A stretch of DNA of 64,000 nucleotides from Coriolopsis trogii (GCA_020543525.1 JAHYIO010000036.1:2728001-2792000), one strand, 5' to 3'. Positions 11,447-23,578 are shown, counted from the stretch's first letter. Numbers and translations are program-made. Notes: a model not told the origin generated them from the sequence alone.

Positions 11447-12853
11447 ATGCCAGTTATCCCTCACCTCCTCAATCTTGCCTCCCGTTCCCAGATCGACTCA
11501 TCTATCATTCAACTTCCCTTCTCGACTTCCAAATTTACACTCGACTCCTCAGGCGTCGCAGGTTTCTTTGGCGGAGATGGCGCCGTGTCAGGGATGGCAA
11601 CTGTCCATCTCTTCGAATCGCGTCGCTGGCTAGGCTGGTACAACAGTCCTGGTGCCTACGAGGTGGCGAAACAGTATGGTCAGCTTGCAAACTCGCGGCT
11701 TTGGGATGGCCTCTTCCCCGGGACCAATTGCGAGCCCGCAGAGCTCTTTGGGCTCGACGGGCAGAGCGGACCTGCCTTCCTGGCTGCGCGCTCCGGATCG
11801 AGCATCCCTTACACGGGCCACATCGCATCCCTCATATCGCGCAAAGCGCGCAGTATGAAAAACGCGTGTGTCATCTCTGGGAAGCGCCACACGACGCCCG
11901 CCAGCGTCACGGTCATCGACCTGACTTATGCCCCCGAGGAGACGTTAAACCCATCCTTGTTGAAGAACCACGCATACCTCTATGCCCTCATCCCAATCAC
12001 GACAAGCATTGCTACGTGCGTCCTTTGTGCGCTCGTCCAGGACTGGTGGTGCTTTGCAAGCATAGCCTTGGGCATGTTCGCCAGCGGGGTGGCTTGTCTC
12101 ATCATTGGCTCTGGAGTACTCCAATTTTGCCACCCGAAGCCTGCGCAGGGTGCACCGAGAGGGGACGGCATCTTGGTACAGGAGGGGACTGATGGGAGTG
12201 TTGTCGTGTTGCGCGGCCAGGAAGCGGCCGTAAACTCGATCACGCGGGGCCGGTTCTCCCTTCAGTACGATGGGGAGCCGAAGTATAACTTGATCGGTCA
12301 CTGCTCCGTCCTCCTCACCGTGCAGTTCCTCACTCAACTCCTCCTCATCCCACAAGGCACGCTCTTTGGCCAGCTCATGTTCATCCTCTCCCTCGCCGTC
12401 TCGTGGGCATTCACCACATATTTGTCGTCTCTCCCCAAAGAGGAGCACCAGACGACAATTCTCTTCGAACTCTTACATCTCGATGGCGCAAATCTGCGGA
12501 CGTTCACGCTGGGGACGTACACGACCATGGTCGTCTTCTCATGCCTCGCACTGCAATCGAACGATTCGATCCATAAACCGCGGAAAATCCTTGACAAGCT
12601 CATCCGGAACGACACCGACGTCTGGGAGCGATGGAAGGATCTCGTCTCCGAAAGGCTCTCGAGTCGAAAGGATATGACTTTCGGTCCTGAGGATTGGGAT
12701 ATGGAAGAACTTGGAGACGAAGGGAAGAACCTGCTGAGGGAGCTGCTGGGTGACGCTGAAACCGCGTACACGGGGTGGCAGAGAGAGCTCCTACCACTGA
12801 GTCTCTCAAGTTCACACGGCGACTCGTCGTCATCTGCTCTCAAAGCCTTGTAA
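11447..12853 (+). CDS. Multi-helix membrane protein of unknown function
   Basis: Intronless gene for 468 residues. I do not recognise a named domain. The N-terminal ~170 residues are soluble-looking (VAGFFGGDGAVSG, then a tryptophan-rich segment around RRWLGWYNSPGAYE). Hydrophobic helices follow: a pair near residues 180-235 beginning LYALIPITTSIATCV, another pair near 285-330 around VQFLTQLLLI and LMFILSLAVSWAF, and one near 355. The C-terminal ~100 residues are hydrophilic and rich in Asp, Glu and Ser. The layout suggests an integral membrane protein with soluble ends. It lies just downstream of the HET gene on the same strand but has its own TATA box. Similar architectures are common in Agaricomycete accessory regions, so I suspect a lineage-specific family. 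Confidence 0.7.
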   Translation: MPVIPHLLNLASRSQIDSSIIQLPFSTSKFTLDSSGVAGFFGGDGAVSGMATVHLFESRRWLGWYNSPGAYEVAKQYGQLANSRLWDGLFPGTNCEPAELFGLDGQSGPAFLAARSGSSIPYTGHIASLISRKARSMKNACVISGKRHTTPASVTVIDLTYAPEETLNPSLLKNHAYLYALIPITTSIATCVLCALVQDWWCFASIALGMFASGVACLIIGSGVLQFCHPKPAQGAPRGDGILVQEGTDGSVVVLRGQEAAVNSITRGRFSLQYDGEPKYNLIGHCSVLLTVQFLTQLLLIPQGTLFGQLMFILSLAVSWAFTTYLSSLPKEEHQTTILFELLHLDGANLRTFTLGTYTTMVVFSCLALQSNDSIHKPRKILDKLIRNDTDVWERWKDLVSERLSSRKDMTFGPEDWDMEELGDEGKNLLRELLGDAETAYTGWQRELLPLSLSSSHGDSSSSALKAL

Positions 12854-13851
12854 GCCTTGCATCCATGTTTTTTCTTGGACGCACAGACCCACGACTCTGT
12901 ATCTCATGTGTTATACTACTGTGAGTGAGATCAACACTTCACGGGGATCAATCTATTGTGTAATGGTCTCGGCTCACGACGTATGGTCCTCAGATGCTTT
13001 GATACATACGATATGTTTATGACAAACTCGGCCTCAGGTCTGGCTGCTAATTGTAGCCCTCATTTGACTACTAGTACGGTGCGTGTGTGATATGAGCAAG
13101 CAAGGTAGGATCGCTTCGATTCGGTACTCGTCTATGGACTAGGCTATGGGACCTGCATTGCATCTCAGGTTGGTCAGCACCACAGTACTGATGCGCGTAT
13201 TTCTCAGGTTGTCATTACAGTCCACTGGCATATGTTGACAAGACATGCCCAATATCTTGGAATGGGGATCTATTCGGATTCCCAAGGCCTACAGCACTTG
13301 AGCCCTCACAGTGTCGCTCATACCGCTACGCGCGGCATCTATGAGTGAGTCAACCTCGCATCGCATTTGCGTCAGTCCGTGTCAGTTCACATAACTCGCT
13401 GTGCCCAAATATTGTGGATTTTTGACTTTCTCTGCAGATTATTGTTTGTAAACCTGTCCAGGTGTACGGCAACCCGCTGCGTCCCACCGTCAGACGGTAG
13501 GTATGAGAAGCAACGACTTGAAGGCTATGAGTGTGTGGGTCTATCATGAGCGATTATCGTATCTGATTTGGCGCGAAATGATACAGCTGTGCGAATGAGA
13601 AGTAATCTTCGAAGACTCAAAGGCTTCCACCGCGCCCACATAGCGCTCGATTAGCTGAGCTATACGGTTCCCGTGTATCAGGGCGTCTCACTCTCCATCC
13701 TCCTTGCGCATCCGGTGTTAAGCATCGCCCATGTCTGTTCGCTAGGACGGGACACGTTGAGCGACTGCTACCTCCAAGAGTTCAACTCGTTCTATTTGGC
13801 GCTGCTATCCTCGTTTCCGTCGACTATCACACTGCCTCTCACCGTTGCATC
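12854..13851. other. Intergenic region
   Basis: No gene found. A tRNA-like D-arm (A-box-like sequence) on the minus strand near 13645-13670 was considered and rejected as a functional tRNA. Confidence 0.45.
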
Positions 13852-16441
13852 ATGGCTTCCAGGACGCCTTGGGACATCTACTCTCGCGAGCTCGGGCACC
13901 TTGGCCATGGCTATCCCAACTACTTCCCTGAGCCCACCCCGGAGAGAGGAGAGATACGTGCTGGCGATGTTGGTTACATGAACCGAATGGGCGACTTCAT
14001 CTTCATGTTCAACGTCTTGAAACCTGCAGGCGATCCTCTCAACATATGGGGCGTGCCACCTGGGTATATACAGTTTGAACCTCCAGTAGCTATCACTCTA
14101 CGACGTGACAAGATTCAGAATCCCGTCTACAGCAGTGGGTTGAAGTTGACATCCGCTGGAGTGGATCTATCTGCCGGCACCGGGTATGTTGTCCACTTCG
14201 CTTCTTGTGATCGCAATTGCGGTGCGGATTGATGCTCACCATTAGGACTATCCAGAGAATTCACAGCATCCATTGGTGGTGGTGGACGCTATTGGCGCAA
14301 CGAGTTTCATGGTGCATTCCTGCTACTATCAGAAGCGTGTACGGCGGACCACGCCATGTACAATTGCGACAGCGCCATTGTAGGCTACATGCAAACTCAC
14401 ATTTCGTGCTGGCTCGAATTTGCCAAGACGCGCCTGGGTGCCTCCGCGGTGCTCGAGGAGAAGGACATCCTATTGATCTACGGACACATGAAGTCGAGCA
14501 AATTCGCGCTTGGGGCTTTCAGTCACTCTGGATCCTTGAGCCAGGGCCGGATACATATCACCGCAGGGACCACCATCCTCCCTTCCTCTGCCGCTGCCGA
14601 CTTCACCGTATCCTCTGAGGAGATATCGGGGATTCACAAGCGCTCGGGTCCACTGGGCGCTGGACCGAATACGCACATCGAGAAGAATCAGTGCGTGTTC
14701 TTCAACTATTACTCCATGCAGAGGCGCAAAATTCCGGGCTTTCTGGGTCTACGCATTAAGGCTGCCGCTGGCTACCACACGATCGAGGAAGGGAACGATC
14801 AGGATGACGACTCCATGGGTGATGCTGTATATGCTATCGCTGCTGAGGACATCGATGACAATGAGCTGGAGAAATCACGGTGCTTGGTAGGCTGATCGAA
14901 CTTTTTCGAATCCTCGGCTCTGAAAATTGAGCCCCATCGTAGAACGGTCGCCCTACGGATTATCTCGTGCAATACATTCTCGAGGTTAGTAAATACACCC
15001 TGGCATGATACGCCTCCTACATCTCTGAACTTCGCGCTAGCATTCCAATGCAAGAGTTGCATGCGCAACTGACAATGATCTTGTGCCATTATTTAAGGTA
15101 TCACATCTACTTGCAGAGTCAATAGTAATGCTGATTAGATGTTGCCCGATCTATCTCCGATGCAGGATACTGGTTTCCCGGAAGACATACTGGCAGCTCT
15201 GGAGAAGCTCGCTCCCCCAGTGAGAATTGAGAATGAAGGAGGTACTATTCAGTGATATTCGCCTGATCCACACTGCTACTTGGCTGAAATTTGAGATTAT
15301 AGTGGGGCGTGTCATTACCGACACACCTGCCCACATCTCTCATGCGATCAACGATTGGGAGGGAATGGGAATAGGAGACCGGTACTTGGTATGCTCCTCA
15401 CACAGTCTACGCACTATGAGGTGTACGATGATTGCGAATTGCTTGCAGGATGATCTCGACTTCATTACCCGCGGACCAAGGATCCCTTGGACACATCACA
15501 GTGAGGCGGCATCCCGGCCCGGGGCGGCAGGGGACGCGACCCAACTGGTTTCACGAAGTTCATCAGGAGCGCGCTGCAGTGATTTGAAAGTCCAGGTATA
15601 CATGCCTTCAAGTCATCTCACTTTACTCCAAAATAGCGAGGGGGCTTCAGCTCGTACAAAGGATGGTGTACTCTCAACGACGGGTCTTCCGCATGGTAAG
15701 CCCTTTATGTTCTACTTCCTGGTGAACCAGAAACTCAGGTTCATTATAATGAAATTCAATCCAAAGTCATGGCTGCGCATGCAACATCCTACTCAATGGT
15801 AGAGCAATTGCCAAAAATCATCGGACTCTCTCCGGATAGGACTCATCCTGTCTACATCGTATCTCCAAATCGGCATACCTTGCTCGAGTTTCTAAGCCAG
15901 CATGGAGCTACGCCGGTCACTCAGGGCTTTGACCTCGTCCCCGATATGCCCGAAAGCCTTTCAGATATCACGATGGCGACACCGGTAGAGATTGAATTTA
16001 ATTTGTTCAAGGCGTGTAACGCAAAGTTGAGGCATTCACTACTGGCTAATCTTCTGCCAACCGCAGGATCAACTCGTTGGAAGCCCAGACAGTACAGTCG
16101 AGGTCCTGCAAATGGGTCCGGTGATCATGTCTCCCAAAGCTCAGCCTTCATCGACAACAGTTCACTTGCGTTGGCTGCTTCAAGGGCATAACCTAGGCCC
16201 CGGGCACAGGACTTGGATGAAGCAGATCCACCAAGTGATCAAAACTATAGGAGACACACCGAATTCCATTCTGGGCTACAGGATCAGAGACCTCCGCAAT
16301 CCAGCAGTACAAGACAGAGTCTTCCATGATCGTCTTGCCCTTCAGTTCACTTGGTCCATGTCAACACACAAGTACAGATTGACACGCATCCAAATGCAAG
16401 AGGTAATGCGTAATCTGATAGACAATCTGGGAACGCACTGA
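13852..16441 (+). CDS. Agaricomycete-specific protein of unknown function
   Basis: Ten-exon model: 13852-14183, 14256-14886, 14943-14984, 15041-15097, 15166-15241, 15303-15388, 15449-15595, 15641-15695, 15731-16011 and 16067-16441, giving 693 residues with consistent phases. Exons 1-5 are strongest. The N-terminus (MASRTPWDIYSRELGHLGHG, then EIRAGDVGYMNRMGDF) matches a family I have met only in mushroom-forming fungi, with a GHGYP...P-E-P...GDVG signature. The middle segment is rich in Gly and Ser, and an acidic stretch (DQDDDS) follows. The segment YILEHSNARVACATDNDLVP, then DILAALEKLAP, resembles the C-terminal part of the same family. Exons 6-10 are inferred from phase, and the junction at 16011/16067 would need a GC donor. 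If exon 5 is read through, a stop occurs at 15253-15255 and gives 383 residues. Function unknown. Confidence 0.62.
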
Positions 16442-17023
16442 CTCTTCATACGACCGCAGCCCCAAGCCAGTAGTAGTAGTAACTCAGTGACAAGAGGTGA
16501 CGTCGAGATCTGAAGCAATTCATGCGTCGACATCCCGCCGAGGAAAGGGGTCATGAGGTGACGGCATACATCTGTGATCAACAAACCCTTCGCGATCGAT
16601 TGCTACTAGGGCAGGCGCTGTCAAGAAAGCCTTACGAATGGGTAAATGTTGGATGTACGCGGACAAGGACACGCACTTCAGTAGTAGTACCTTTTTCTTC
16701 CCGAATGGATGTCGATTGTAGTGGGGGTTTCCTCGTCACGATACCGCGTTAGATGCGCGAATGCTCAATACTACTGACAACTTGTGCTACTTCCGCCCCT
16801 TGTTACAACTGCACAGAGCCCTTGTCGCGAGACACGGTCTGTCAACATTCAACTGTACGTGGTATCGCTACTTGTTTGTTGTACATACATCATAGACCAT
16901 TTGACTTCACTGCTAGTGATTGTCTTCCATCTTCCCTCAATCTTCCAGCTTGAGCACTACGGGAAGCCGCACGCACGCACGCACGCACGCACGCATAGTC
17001 AGCATCTCCACGGTCAGTGAACC
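16442..17023. other. Convergent intergenic region
   Basis: Shared 3-prime flank of the unknown-family gene (+) and galactokinase (-). It contains a short GCAC microsatellite at 16969-16995 and no gene that I can support. Confidence 0.5.
16969..16995. repeat. GCAC tetranucleotide microsatellite
   Basis: About 6.75 uninterrupted GCAC units lie 29 nt beyond the galactokinase stop codon, on its 3-prime side. Confidence 0.9.
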
Positions 17024-19110
17024 TTAGTAGAAGTACTCACCGAACGCGCCAGAGCTAGGCTTCGTCGCGAAAATGACTTCCTTCAACTGCTCCTCACTCA
17101 AATCCCTGTACGGCGAATACGTCGACTTGAGCTTTGCGATAAACTCCTCCACCTTGTCCTCCGCGACGAGCGAGACCGTGCACCCGCCCCACCCGGCGCC
17201 AGTTATACGACAACCGTACGCGCCCGCGTCCTTGGCGAGGCGCGCGAGGAGGTCGACCTCGGGGCACGAGCTGTCACACAGGGTGGAGAGGCACTCGTGA
17301 GATGAGTCCATGAGCGCGCCGAGCTGCTTGAGCGTGTCTTCGGGCAAATCTCCCTCGGCGGCCTGTGCGCGCAGGCATATCTCCCGGAACTCGAGGACAG
17401 AAAGCGCTTCGGTGAAGATGTGCTTCACGCGTTTGTACAGCTGGAAGTACTTGGCCTCGACTGCGACCTCGTGTCAGTTGCCAGAATGAATCGGAGGGGA
17501 GAATGAGGGAGGGGAGAGAGACGAAATGCGCACCATCGACCCAGGATAGGTACACCTGGTGGAACTGCTCTGCCGACAACCCGCTTAGCTCGATCATCTC
17601 CGTCATTGTCACGCCCTCTTCGCCGGCTTCGCGGCCTTCTCGCGGTGGGCGCAACTTCTCAACCTCGGGTAAGATGCGCTCAATCCCAGTCTTCACGTCC
17701 TCCTTCTCGAGCTCGGATTCGGGTGTGCCGAGCCACCTGGACAGGATTACGCGCAATGTCGGGCGTTCTGTCGGCGTGAGGGAGAGACCGAGCGCACGAG
17801 CGAGTACGCGTGCACCCACTAGCGACTCGACGACACGGAGGTTGTAATGGAATTTGGCGGCTGCAACGACGATAAGCATGGACGTCTGACGTTCGGAGAT
17901 GCGGACTACGCACTGACAGCCTTGTCACTCACGACCAACGAATTTGCGCACACGAAGACGGCGCGGGGTGTAGTACGAGGCGTGGGGAGAGGTATGGGCT
18001 CGGCGGCGAGCTTGGGATAGAATGTGACATAGATGGCGGAGTGAGGCGTGCAGATGACCGACGCAGCCTGATCGAGACTGAAAAAGGCTTAGTACGCCAT
18101 GCGCCTGCCGAGATCCCAGAGTAGTACCCGCCACTGTTGACACCAACACGCTGCTCGTTCTCCATCGCCATTTCCACGAGCTGACCCTTTGTGACCCCAT
18201 CAAGCTTGTTGTTGGCGGTGAGGAAGGCAAGTGTAGAAGCTACGACCATTGCGGCACTGTTCACAGTTGTGACCCATGTGGGACGAGCAATGCAGCTTTG
18301 GTGGTTCTTACCTGGAAGAAAGACCAGAGCCTGAGGGGACGGAGCCGGTAAACAGAAGATCGACAGGAACGGGGTGCGCGTTGGAACTAGAAAAGAACCT
18401 GTTCAAAACGCCCTGCACGGCCAGCCCATTAGCATGACACTGAACACTCCTCGAGAGGTATCATTCTGGAAGCTATGTCCTTGGACGATAGGGAGATCGA
18501 CACCGAAAATCAGAAGGTCACTCACATAGTACCCAGCCTTGACGTAGCTCTCCCATCTCAACTCTGTCTTGTCAATTTCCAGATGCCAGGCTGGAGCGGC
18601 ATGTACAGTGCTGGCTGCATCAGCCTGCTCCGCAGCAGAGGGGCCAGCCGTCTTGAGCATGGGAGCGAACTTTTGAGGCTTGAATCTGGGGTTCAGGTTC
18701 TCGGCTTGAACGCCTCCCGTACCAGTAGCCCCTGAAGCAGACGAAGGACCACATGCAATAAGGATGTCACGCTCGATTGCTGCAGGAAAGCACCCAAAGA
18801 GCACATAGTCAATGTGATCGCCAATTAGGCTGTTTGGTGTGTGCGTGGTGAGAGGAGGTCGAAATGAGGGGAGAACAGATTGAGCGCACTTGACTCTTCC
18901 CGGAGCACGAGCAATAAAAGTGGGTTTGTGACCGAACCGGTTTTCGTACTCTTTGACCAGATCATTGTACCGTACGCTACGGGAATATGGTGAGCACTAC
19001 TATACGCGATGCCGAAACTCGAAGTCATACGCTTGCACTGCGGCGACCTGGAGATCAGGCATGGCCTGGTCCAGCGACGTAAATACGGGGATTGGTAGCT
19101 GTGCGGCCAT
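17024..19110 (-). CDS. GAL1: Galactokinase
   Basis: Catalyses ATP-dependent phosphorylation of galactose to galactose-1-phosphate, the first step of the Leloir pathway, in the cytosol. Eight minus-strand exons: 19110-19031, 18976-18890, 18829-18526, 18412-18312, 18256-18128, 18077-17914, 17860-17534 and 17460-17024. All phases agree and give 542 residues, a normal fungal length. The galactokinase signature GRVNLIGDHIDY lies near residues 53-64, the GHMP ATP-binding loop PSGSGLSSS near 183-191, and the C-terminal GHMP motif GAGWGGCTVSLV in the last exon. The signature has Asp where many galactokinases have Glu, a conservative change that should keep sugar contact. No GAL7 or GAL10 neighbour is visible, so the pathway genes are not clustered here. 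Introns include one of only 53 nt (17861-17913), chosen because it restores DKAVTAKFHYNLRVVE. Confidence 0.95.
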
Positions 19111-19278
19111 ACTGCTCGTCGTCGTTGTCGAGCGGCAAAAGGAAAAGGATGAGGATCACTGTCGAGGCCATCGATCGCGTTCATGGCTCGTCGCAGTGTC
19201 TCCGGCAACTGAGCTCATGGATTCTCCCCGCACCGGTCCGAAGGCCGACAAGGCCCGGTCCTCCAAATCAGCAAAAAT

Positions 19279-19387
19279 TGACAAGAGTGGGATTTGAACC
19301 CACGCCTGGATACCCAGATGAGAAACCCGCTAGAGCAGGCAAGCTTTCGCTTGAGTCACACGCCTTGGACCGCTCGGCCATCTTGCC
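19279..19387 (-). tRNA. tRNA-Leu (anticodon CAA) with intron
   Basis: Read on the minus strand, the acceptor GGCAAGA pairs with TCTTGTC (one G-U pair). A D-arm of the GGCCGAGCGGTC type follows, then the anticodon loop CTCAAG, an intron of roughly 25 nt directly after the anticodon, a long variable arm (CTGG/CCAG) and a T-arm GTGGG-TTCAAAT-CCCAC. The long variable arm and CAA anticodon mean leucine (UUG codon), and tRNA-Leu(CAA) is also intron-bearing in yeast. One T-T mismatch appears in the anticodon stem as I drew it, so the exact intron boundary is uncertain. Confidence 0.85.
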
Positions 19388-20256
19388 TTGCTTGTACAGC
19401 CAAAACTAAACAATTATGCTACGCATCAATTGAGATCGCCAAACGGGTAAGTGAAGCGACTGAGCGCGCCAACGAAATCCTGGGGCCTCGTGATGACCGA
19501 GTCAAAGCGAACCGGGGTCAACTTGAAGCGCGTTCATATTCCGAGGCTTATGGCGGTCATCGTAGTATGTCCGAGTCTAACACCCAAAGTGTCCTAGCAC
19601 ATCCTCCGTCACATTGAACTACTTCCTGCACCCATTCTGTCGAAACACCAACGACAGCCTCAGCTTATTGATATCTACGCTCCGATACTGTCTTCGGGCC
19701 TTCTCTGCGCGGACACGACCCGTTTCTTGTACGCAGAAACACTCGTACTATAGTACTACCCCCTGCACGTCGTCCACACTGTTGCCATATTCATACGGAA
19801 GATACAGAATACATTATGTTCAGACATATCTTACAGGTCTCGACTTTCGCCCATTGCACTGCGCGCGCGTTACTTGGGCGAACGGTGTCCACAACGGAGG
19901 CACAGCAGCTCTTGTGTGCAAGATGGACCCTCTTGATGATATATAACAGAGGCGAATGGAGCATGAGCAGCAGGTAATAGACGCAGGAATCGACATAATG
20001 TGAGGGTGCCAAGCACTTGAGGTCCGGGTAACTCTGCATCGAAGCCAGCGCGGACGAGGTCATCGAGGTCGGTGACAGGAAGAATGGGTACAAAGCGTGC
20101 CGAGACAGAGACGAGGCTGTCGCTCCAGCTTCGAGCTTAAAGTCTGAGCTGCGCCTGCGGGTCGTTATTGACGACAGGGATCAAAACACCTATGCAAGGA
20201 TGACCTGATAGAATTCGACGGAACGAGTGGTTCGGGTCCTCAAGCTTTGTCTTCCC
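19388..20256. other. Intergenic region
   Basis: Region between the tRNA and the F-box relic. It is AT-richer and has no supported gene. Confidence 0.4.
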
Positions 20257-20453
20257 CTAGCTGTCGCGACTAGACATAAAGAGGTCTGCACGTCGTTCCA
20301 CGCATCTGTCAGTATACCTCAGAGACTTATGCATATAGACGCACCGTGGACGCCGTCGACGTCTTCCGGCCCTCTTACAGCTCTCAGCAATCGATCGACT
20401 CTGGCCCAGTCCCGATCACTGAGCTCCTCCGGCCGGCGCGTTCCGTCGGGTTA
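20257..20453 (-). pseudogene. Relic of F-box gene C-terminal exons (copy 4)
   Basis: On the minus strand the stretch reads as a degenerate copy of the C-terminal tail seen in the neighbouring F-box genes: a remnant resembling EELSDRDWARVDRLLRAV followed by RGPEDVDGVHG, a splice-like junction, and a last exon reading DLFMSS before a stop at 20257-20259. Different parts now lie in different frames. There is no F-box or leucine-rich region attached. Confidence 0.6.
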
Positions 20454-20509
20454 TCGTACACCGTGCCAATGCCAGGCGACTGTTCCAGTATGAGCTAAGG
20501 GTCCTCCCC

Positions 20510-21898
20510 TTAGCCGTCGATATTTCCTTCGCTGTCGCAGCCCGACATCAAGACATCTACCCATCGTTGCTATCAGTATGTGCCTCCTGTAGAACACGTC
20601 TAGGCATTCGAACATACCGTGGACACGCTCGACCACTTCGGGCCCTCTTGCGGCTCTCAGCAGCTGATCTACCCTCGCCCATTCCCCGCTATCAAGCTCC
20701 TCGGGCCAACACGCACCGTCAGGCCCGTGGACAACGCGCCACTGCTGGCGCGACACGCTCGACCGTCCGTTAGCAAGCAGTATATCCGACATGAACACGT
20801 CCGTATCGCGTGGGTTCTCGACCGAGTATGCCCTCCCTCGTAGATGGAGCCGGATCTGGGTTGACCCTCCCTCGGCCACAGATCCTCAGGAAGCGGAGAG
20901 TGGGAAGCGTTTGGTAAATGCAGCGGAGAAGCCCCGTGCTGGCCTCTACGGACGTGAAGGGTATCTTCAATGTGTCACCAAGAAGCTCGAGGAAGACAAG
21001 CCGCAGGGAGGCGAGCTGTCGGAGTATCACAGTGTATCAGTCGCGTCCGAGTCGACGACCGAGGGTGCAAATGACAAGTCAGCAGATGTCTCAGAAAGCG
21101 GGGGGAGGTGATCGTACCCACTGAGCGACATTCCCGTCTCGAAGGCTGAAGACTCGGGGCTGCGACAGCCAACTGTTCCCAAAATGTGGTACAGGTGGAT
21201 CGTTTGACACGAGGGTCGACGAGCACGTAAAGTCTGAGAATATTGGGAGAGACCTTTGTGATGATTGAGATAGCTGGCCCGGCGCGATAGAGGACTAGCA
21301 ACATCTGGAAATTGAGATGATGGACGACGCGTTCGGCTCAGATGAGGAGGTAGTCCATGTTAAAGAAGTTCCCTTCTAGGTATTCCAATCGAATGGCGGT
21401 TTGCACCGCGAGGCGAGAGACAGGGGGCATGATTTGGTACTGCCTGATATGAAAGCTAGACAGGTTGGGAAAGCAATAGAGGAGTTTGAATGTGGAACCT
21501 GGGACGTCCACGAGCATGAGTTTGTCGACTGAGGAAAGGCTAGGCCATCGTTCGGCTGACTGCACAGCCTTGAGGGATATGTGTCTCAGATGGAGTGTGT
21601 GGAGGTGCGGAAAGCGAGCTAGGAGACGTGGAGAAGTCGGGGACATCACTTCGACAAAAGGGTCGTGTATGCGAGTGCCAATGATGTTGCATCCTCCGGG
21701 AACATGCCCATGCCCAAAGTGAAGGGTGAGTTCCCGGAGATTCGCAAATAATGCACCCTCTAGCATGCCCAGAATAGACTTTTGACAATTGCGGAGGCTA
21801 AGGGAGGTGAGGTGAAGCATGGATTGGATTGCGCGGGCAACGCGAGAGAGGATTGGGGGTAACAGGGATGCGACAACAGTCCTAAATTGAGCCGTCAA
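20510..21898 (-). pseudogene. Truncated F-box/LRR gene, pseudogene
   Basis: A decayed paralogue of the F-box gene at 21882-23578. The leucine-rich middle is recognisable from 21898 (AIQSMLHLTSLSLRNCQKS onward) to 21338, where an in-frame stop interrupts it; the same frame then continues past 21304. The C-terminal tail follows at about 20620-20750 (RQQWRVVHGPDGACWPEELD, then WARVDQLLRAARGPE), and a last small exon ends at 20510. The F-box itself is missing: the copy begins within the last exon of the upstream paralogue, as if a partial tandem duplication landed there. I count it as a pseudogene because of the missing start domain plus the internal stop. Confidence 0.7.
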
Positions 21899-23578
21899 TA
21901 TCTCCTTGACTGTTGCTGGACATGAAGAGGTCTGTCCACCATACCATTGATCAGTGTCTCCTGTGGAAGATGTGTGATGAACTCGACATACCGTGAAGGC
22001 GCTCCACGTCTTCCGGCCCCCGCGTGGCTCTTAGCAGGCCATCTACTCTTGCCCAGTCCCCGCAGCTGAGCTCCTTGGGCCAGCGCGCACCATCGGGCCC
22101 ATGTGCAATGCGCCATTGCCGGCGTGGCGGTATGGACTGCTCGTCACTCTTGCAAGTGGGTACTTCGAGCATGTCGGTGGCAGGTCTCACAAGCGCGGTG
22201 TACGCGTTCCGTGGCCCATACCCTGATCTCTCGAATAGATCGCTACTGAGCCGCAGGAAGCGCAAGGTTGGAATCACCTGGCATATACGGTGGAGGAGTG
22301 ACATGTCGGCCATCAAGTCGGTCGCAAAAAACAGGTCACATTCACTGCGCAGGTCTAGAAGAACGAGTGGCAACGGAGCGAGCGACCCCACGAAAGCATA
22401 CTACCGTGCAAATAAGTATATAAGCAATAGACAGCCTTGAAGAGCAACAAAATGATGCTCACCCAGCGTGCATTACGCTCCTCATTTGAGTATACGCGCA
22501 GGGTGACTACCAACGTGGCACAGCGGAGCCTCGGAGGCGCAGTGGCCAGTCTGTCCCAAAGTGCAGTTGAGGCGACTCTGGTCTCGGACACGACGAGTCT
22601 GAGGATGACGGGAGAAGTCGTTTCGATAATTTCGATGCCTTGGACTTGAGCAGCTTCATCACGACCGTCGAGCATTCTGAGTTGCGGCAGATCGAGATAG
22701 TGAACGGTGTCAAAAAGGCGCCCCATGAAGAAGGCGAGAGCGTCAAGTTGTATGTACGCTGTTCTGAGGTGTCCCAACGACGGCAAGGATTGGCCCTCAC
22801 GTAAAGGGGAAACAGGGGGCGGATTGTCGTATGGAGGAGAAGTGCCGGTGTCAGAAAGATGCAGACTGGCCAAACGTGGACAACACCGAACGAGCTCCAT
22901 CGTAGAGGCAGGTACCTCTCTGAGCATGAGCGTAGTGATAGACGGGAGGATTGGCCAGGGTTGAGGCAGATAGAAGTCGTTGAGAGCAAGGTATTCGAGA
23001 TGCAACTGCGTGAGGTGTCGAAAGCGACATAGTACACGTATGAGAGCATGAAACTTCACGTCCACGGAAAGCTTAAAGCTTAGGGAGAGATCACGAAGAT
23101 CGGCGCATAACGAGCCATCAAGCAGAGTCATCAGGACAGACTCTTCGCATTCTTCGAGGCGAAGAGAGGTGAGATGACGCATAGACTGGATGGCAGGGAC
23201 TACGCGCGCATACTCCGAGTCCCAATTGATTTGGGGGATGAACGAGAACCAGAGTTCCCGCAATCTCCCTACTCCTGACAGAATACTAACCAGCCTATCA
23301 ATGTCAACTTGCTCTACACAAGCATGGGTACGTCGGGCTGGTGGGCTGAAAGTGAGAGTGTCCACATGGTGCGCTCGGCGCGGGTGACTGGGGTTACACA
23401 GATAGCGATGGAGGGCCTGGATGGGTCGAGTCCCCCTGCAGTTCGCGACAGCAGCAAAGCGGCAAATAGCAAGGCTATGGATGCGTTTACAAGTGAGTGC
23501 AGAGTGAAGTGCGTCGTAGCCGTGGAGGTAGGAGAATATCTCGCGGAGCACATCGTCGTTGAGTGCAAGGAGGTCCAT
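21882..23578 (-). CDS. F-box / leucine-rich-repeat-like protein
   Basis: Probable substrate-receptor subunit of an SCF ubiquitin ligase (inference from the F-box). Exons 23578-22463, 22400-21992 and 21931-21882 give 524 residues. The F-box is at the N-terminus: MDLLALNDDVLREIFSYL, then DALHSALTCKRI. A long region of irregular leucine-rich repeats follows (for example LTSLRLEEC, LTQLHLEYLAL, LASLHLSDT), as in fungal F-box proteins. The tail carries the array's shared signature RRQWRIAHGPDGARWPKELS, then WARVDGLLRATRGPEDVERL. The start is chosen at 23578 because LNDDVL lies immediately after it in all members. It is one of two intact minus-strand members. Its last exon overlaps the start of the truncated copy downstream. 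Confidence 0.83.

Noticed and set aside
13605..13675. tRNA-like sequence on the minus strand with a good D-arm (GCTCAGCTAATCGAGC) and a TTCGAAG T-loop-like element
   Set aside because: The acceptor ends do not pair and no proper anticodon stem-loop can be drawn; it could be a tRNA remnant, but it is not a functional tRNA.
18826..18895. Asp instead of Glu in the galactokinase signature (GRVNLIGDHIDY)
   Set aside because: A conservative replacement at a position where both acidic residues are plausible; everything else in the protein is intact, so I do not treat it as a loss of function.
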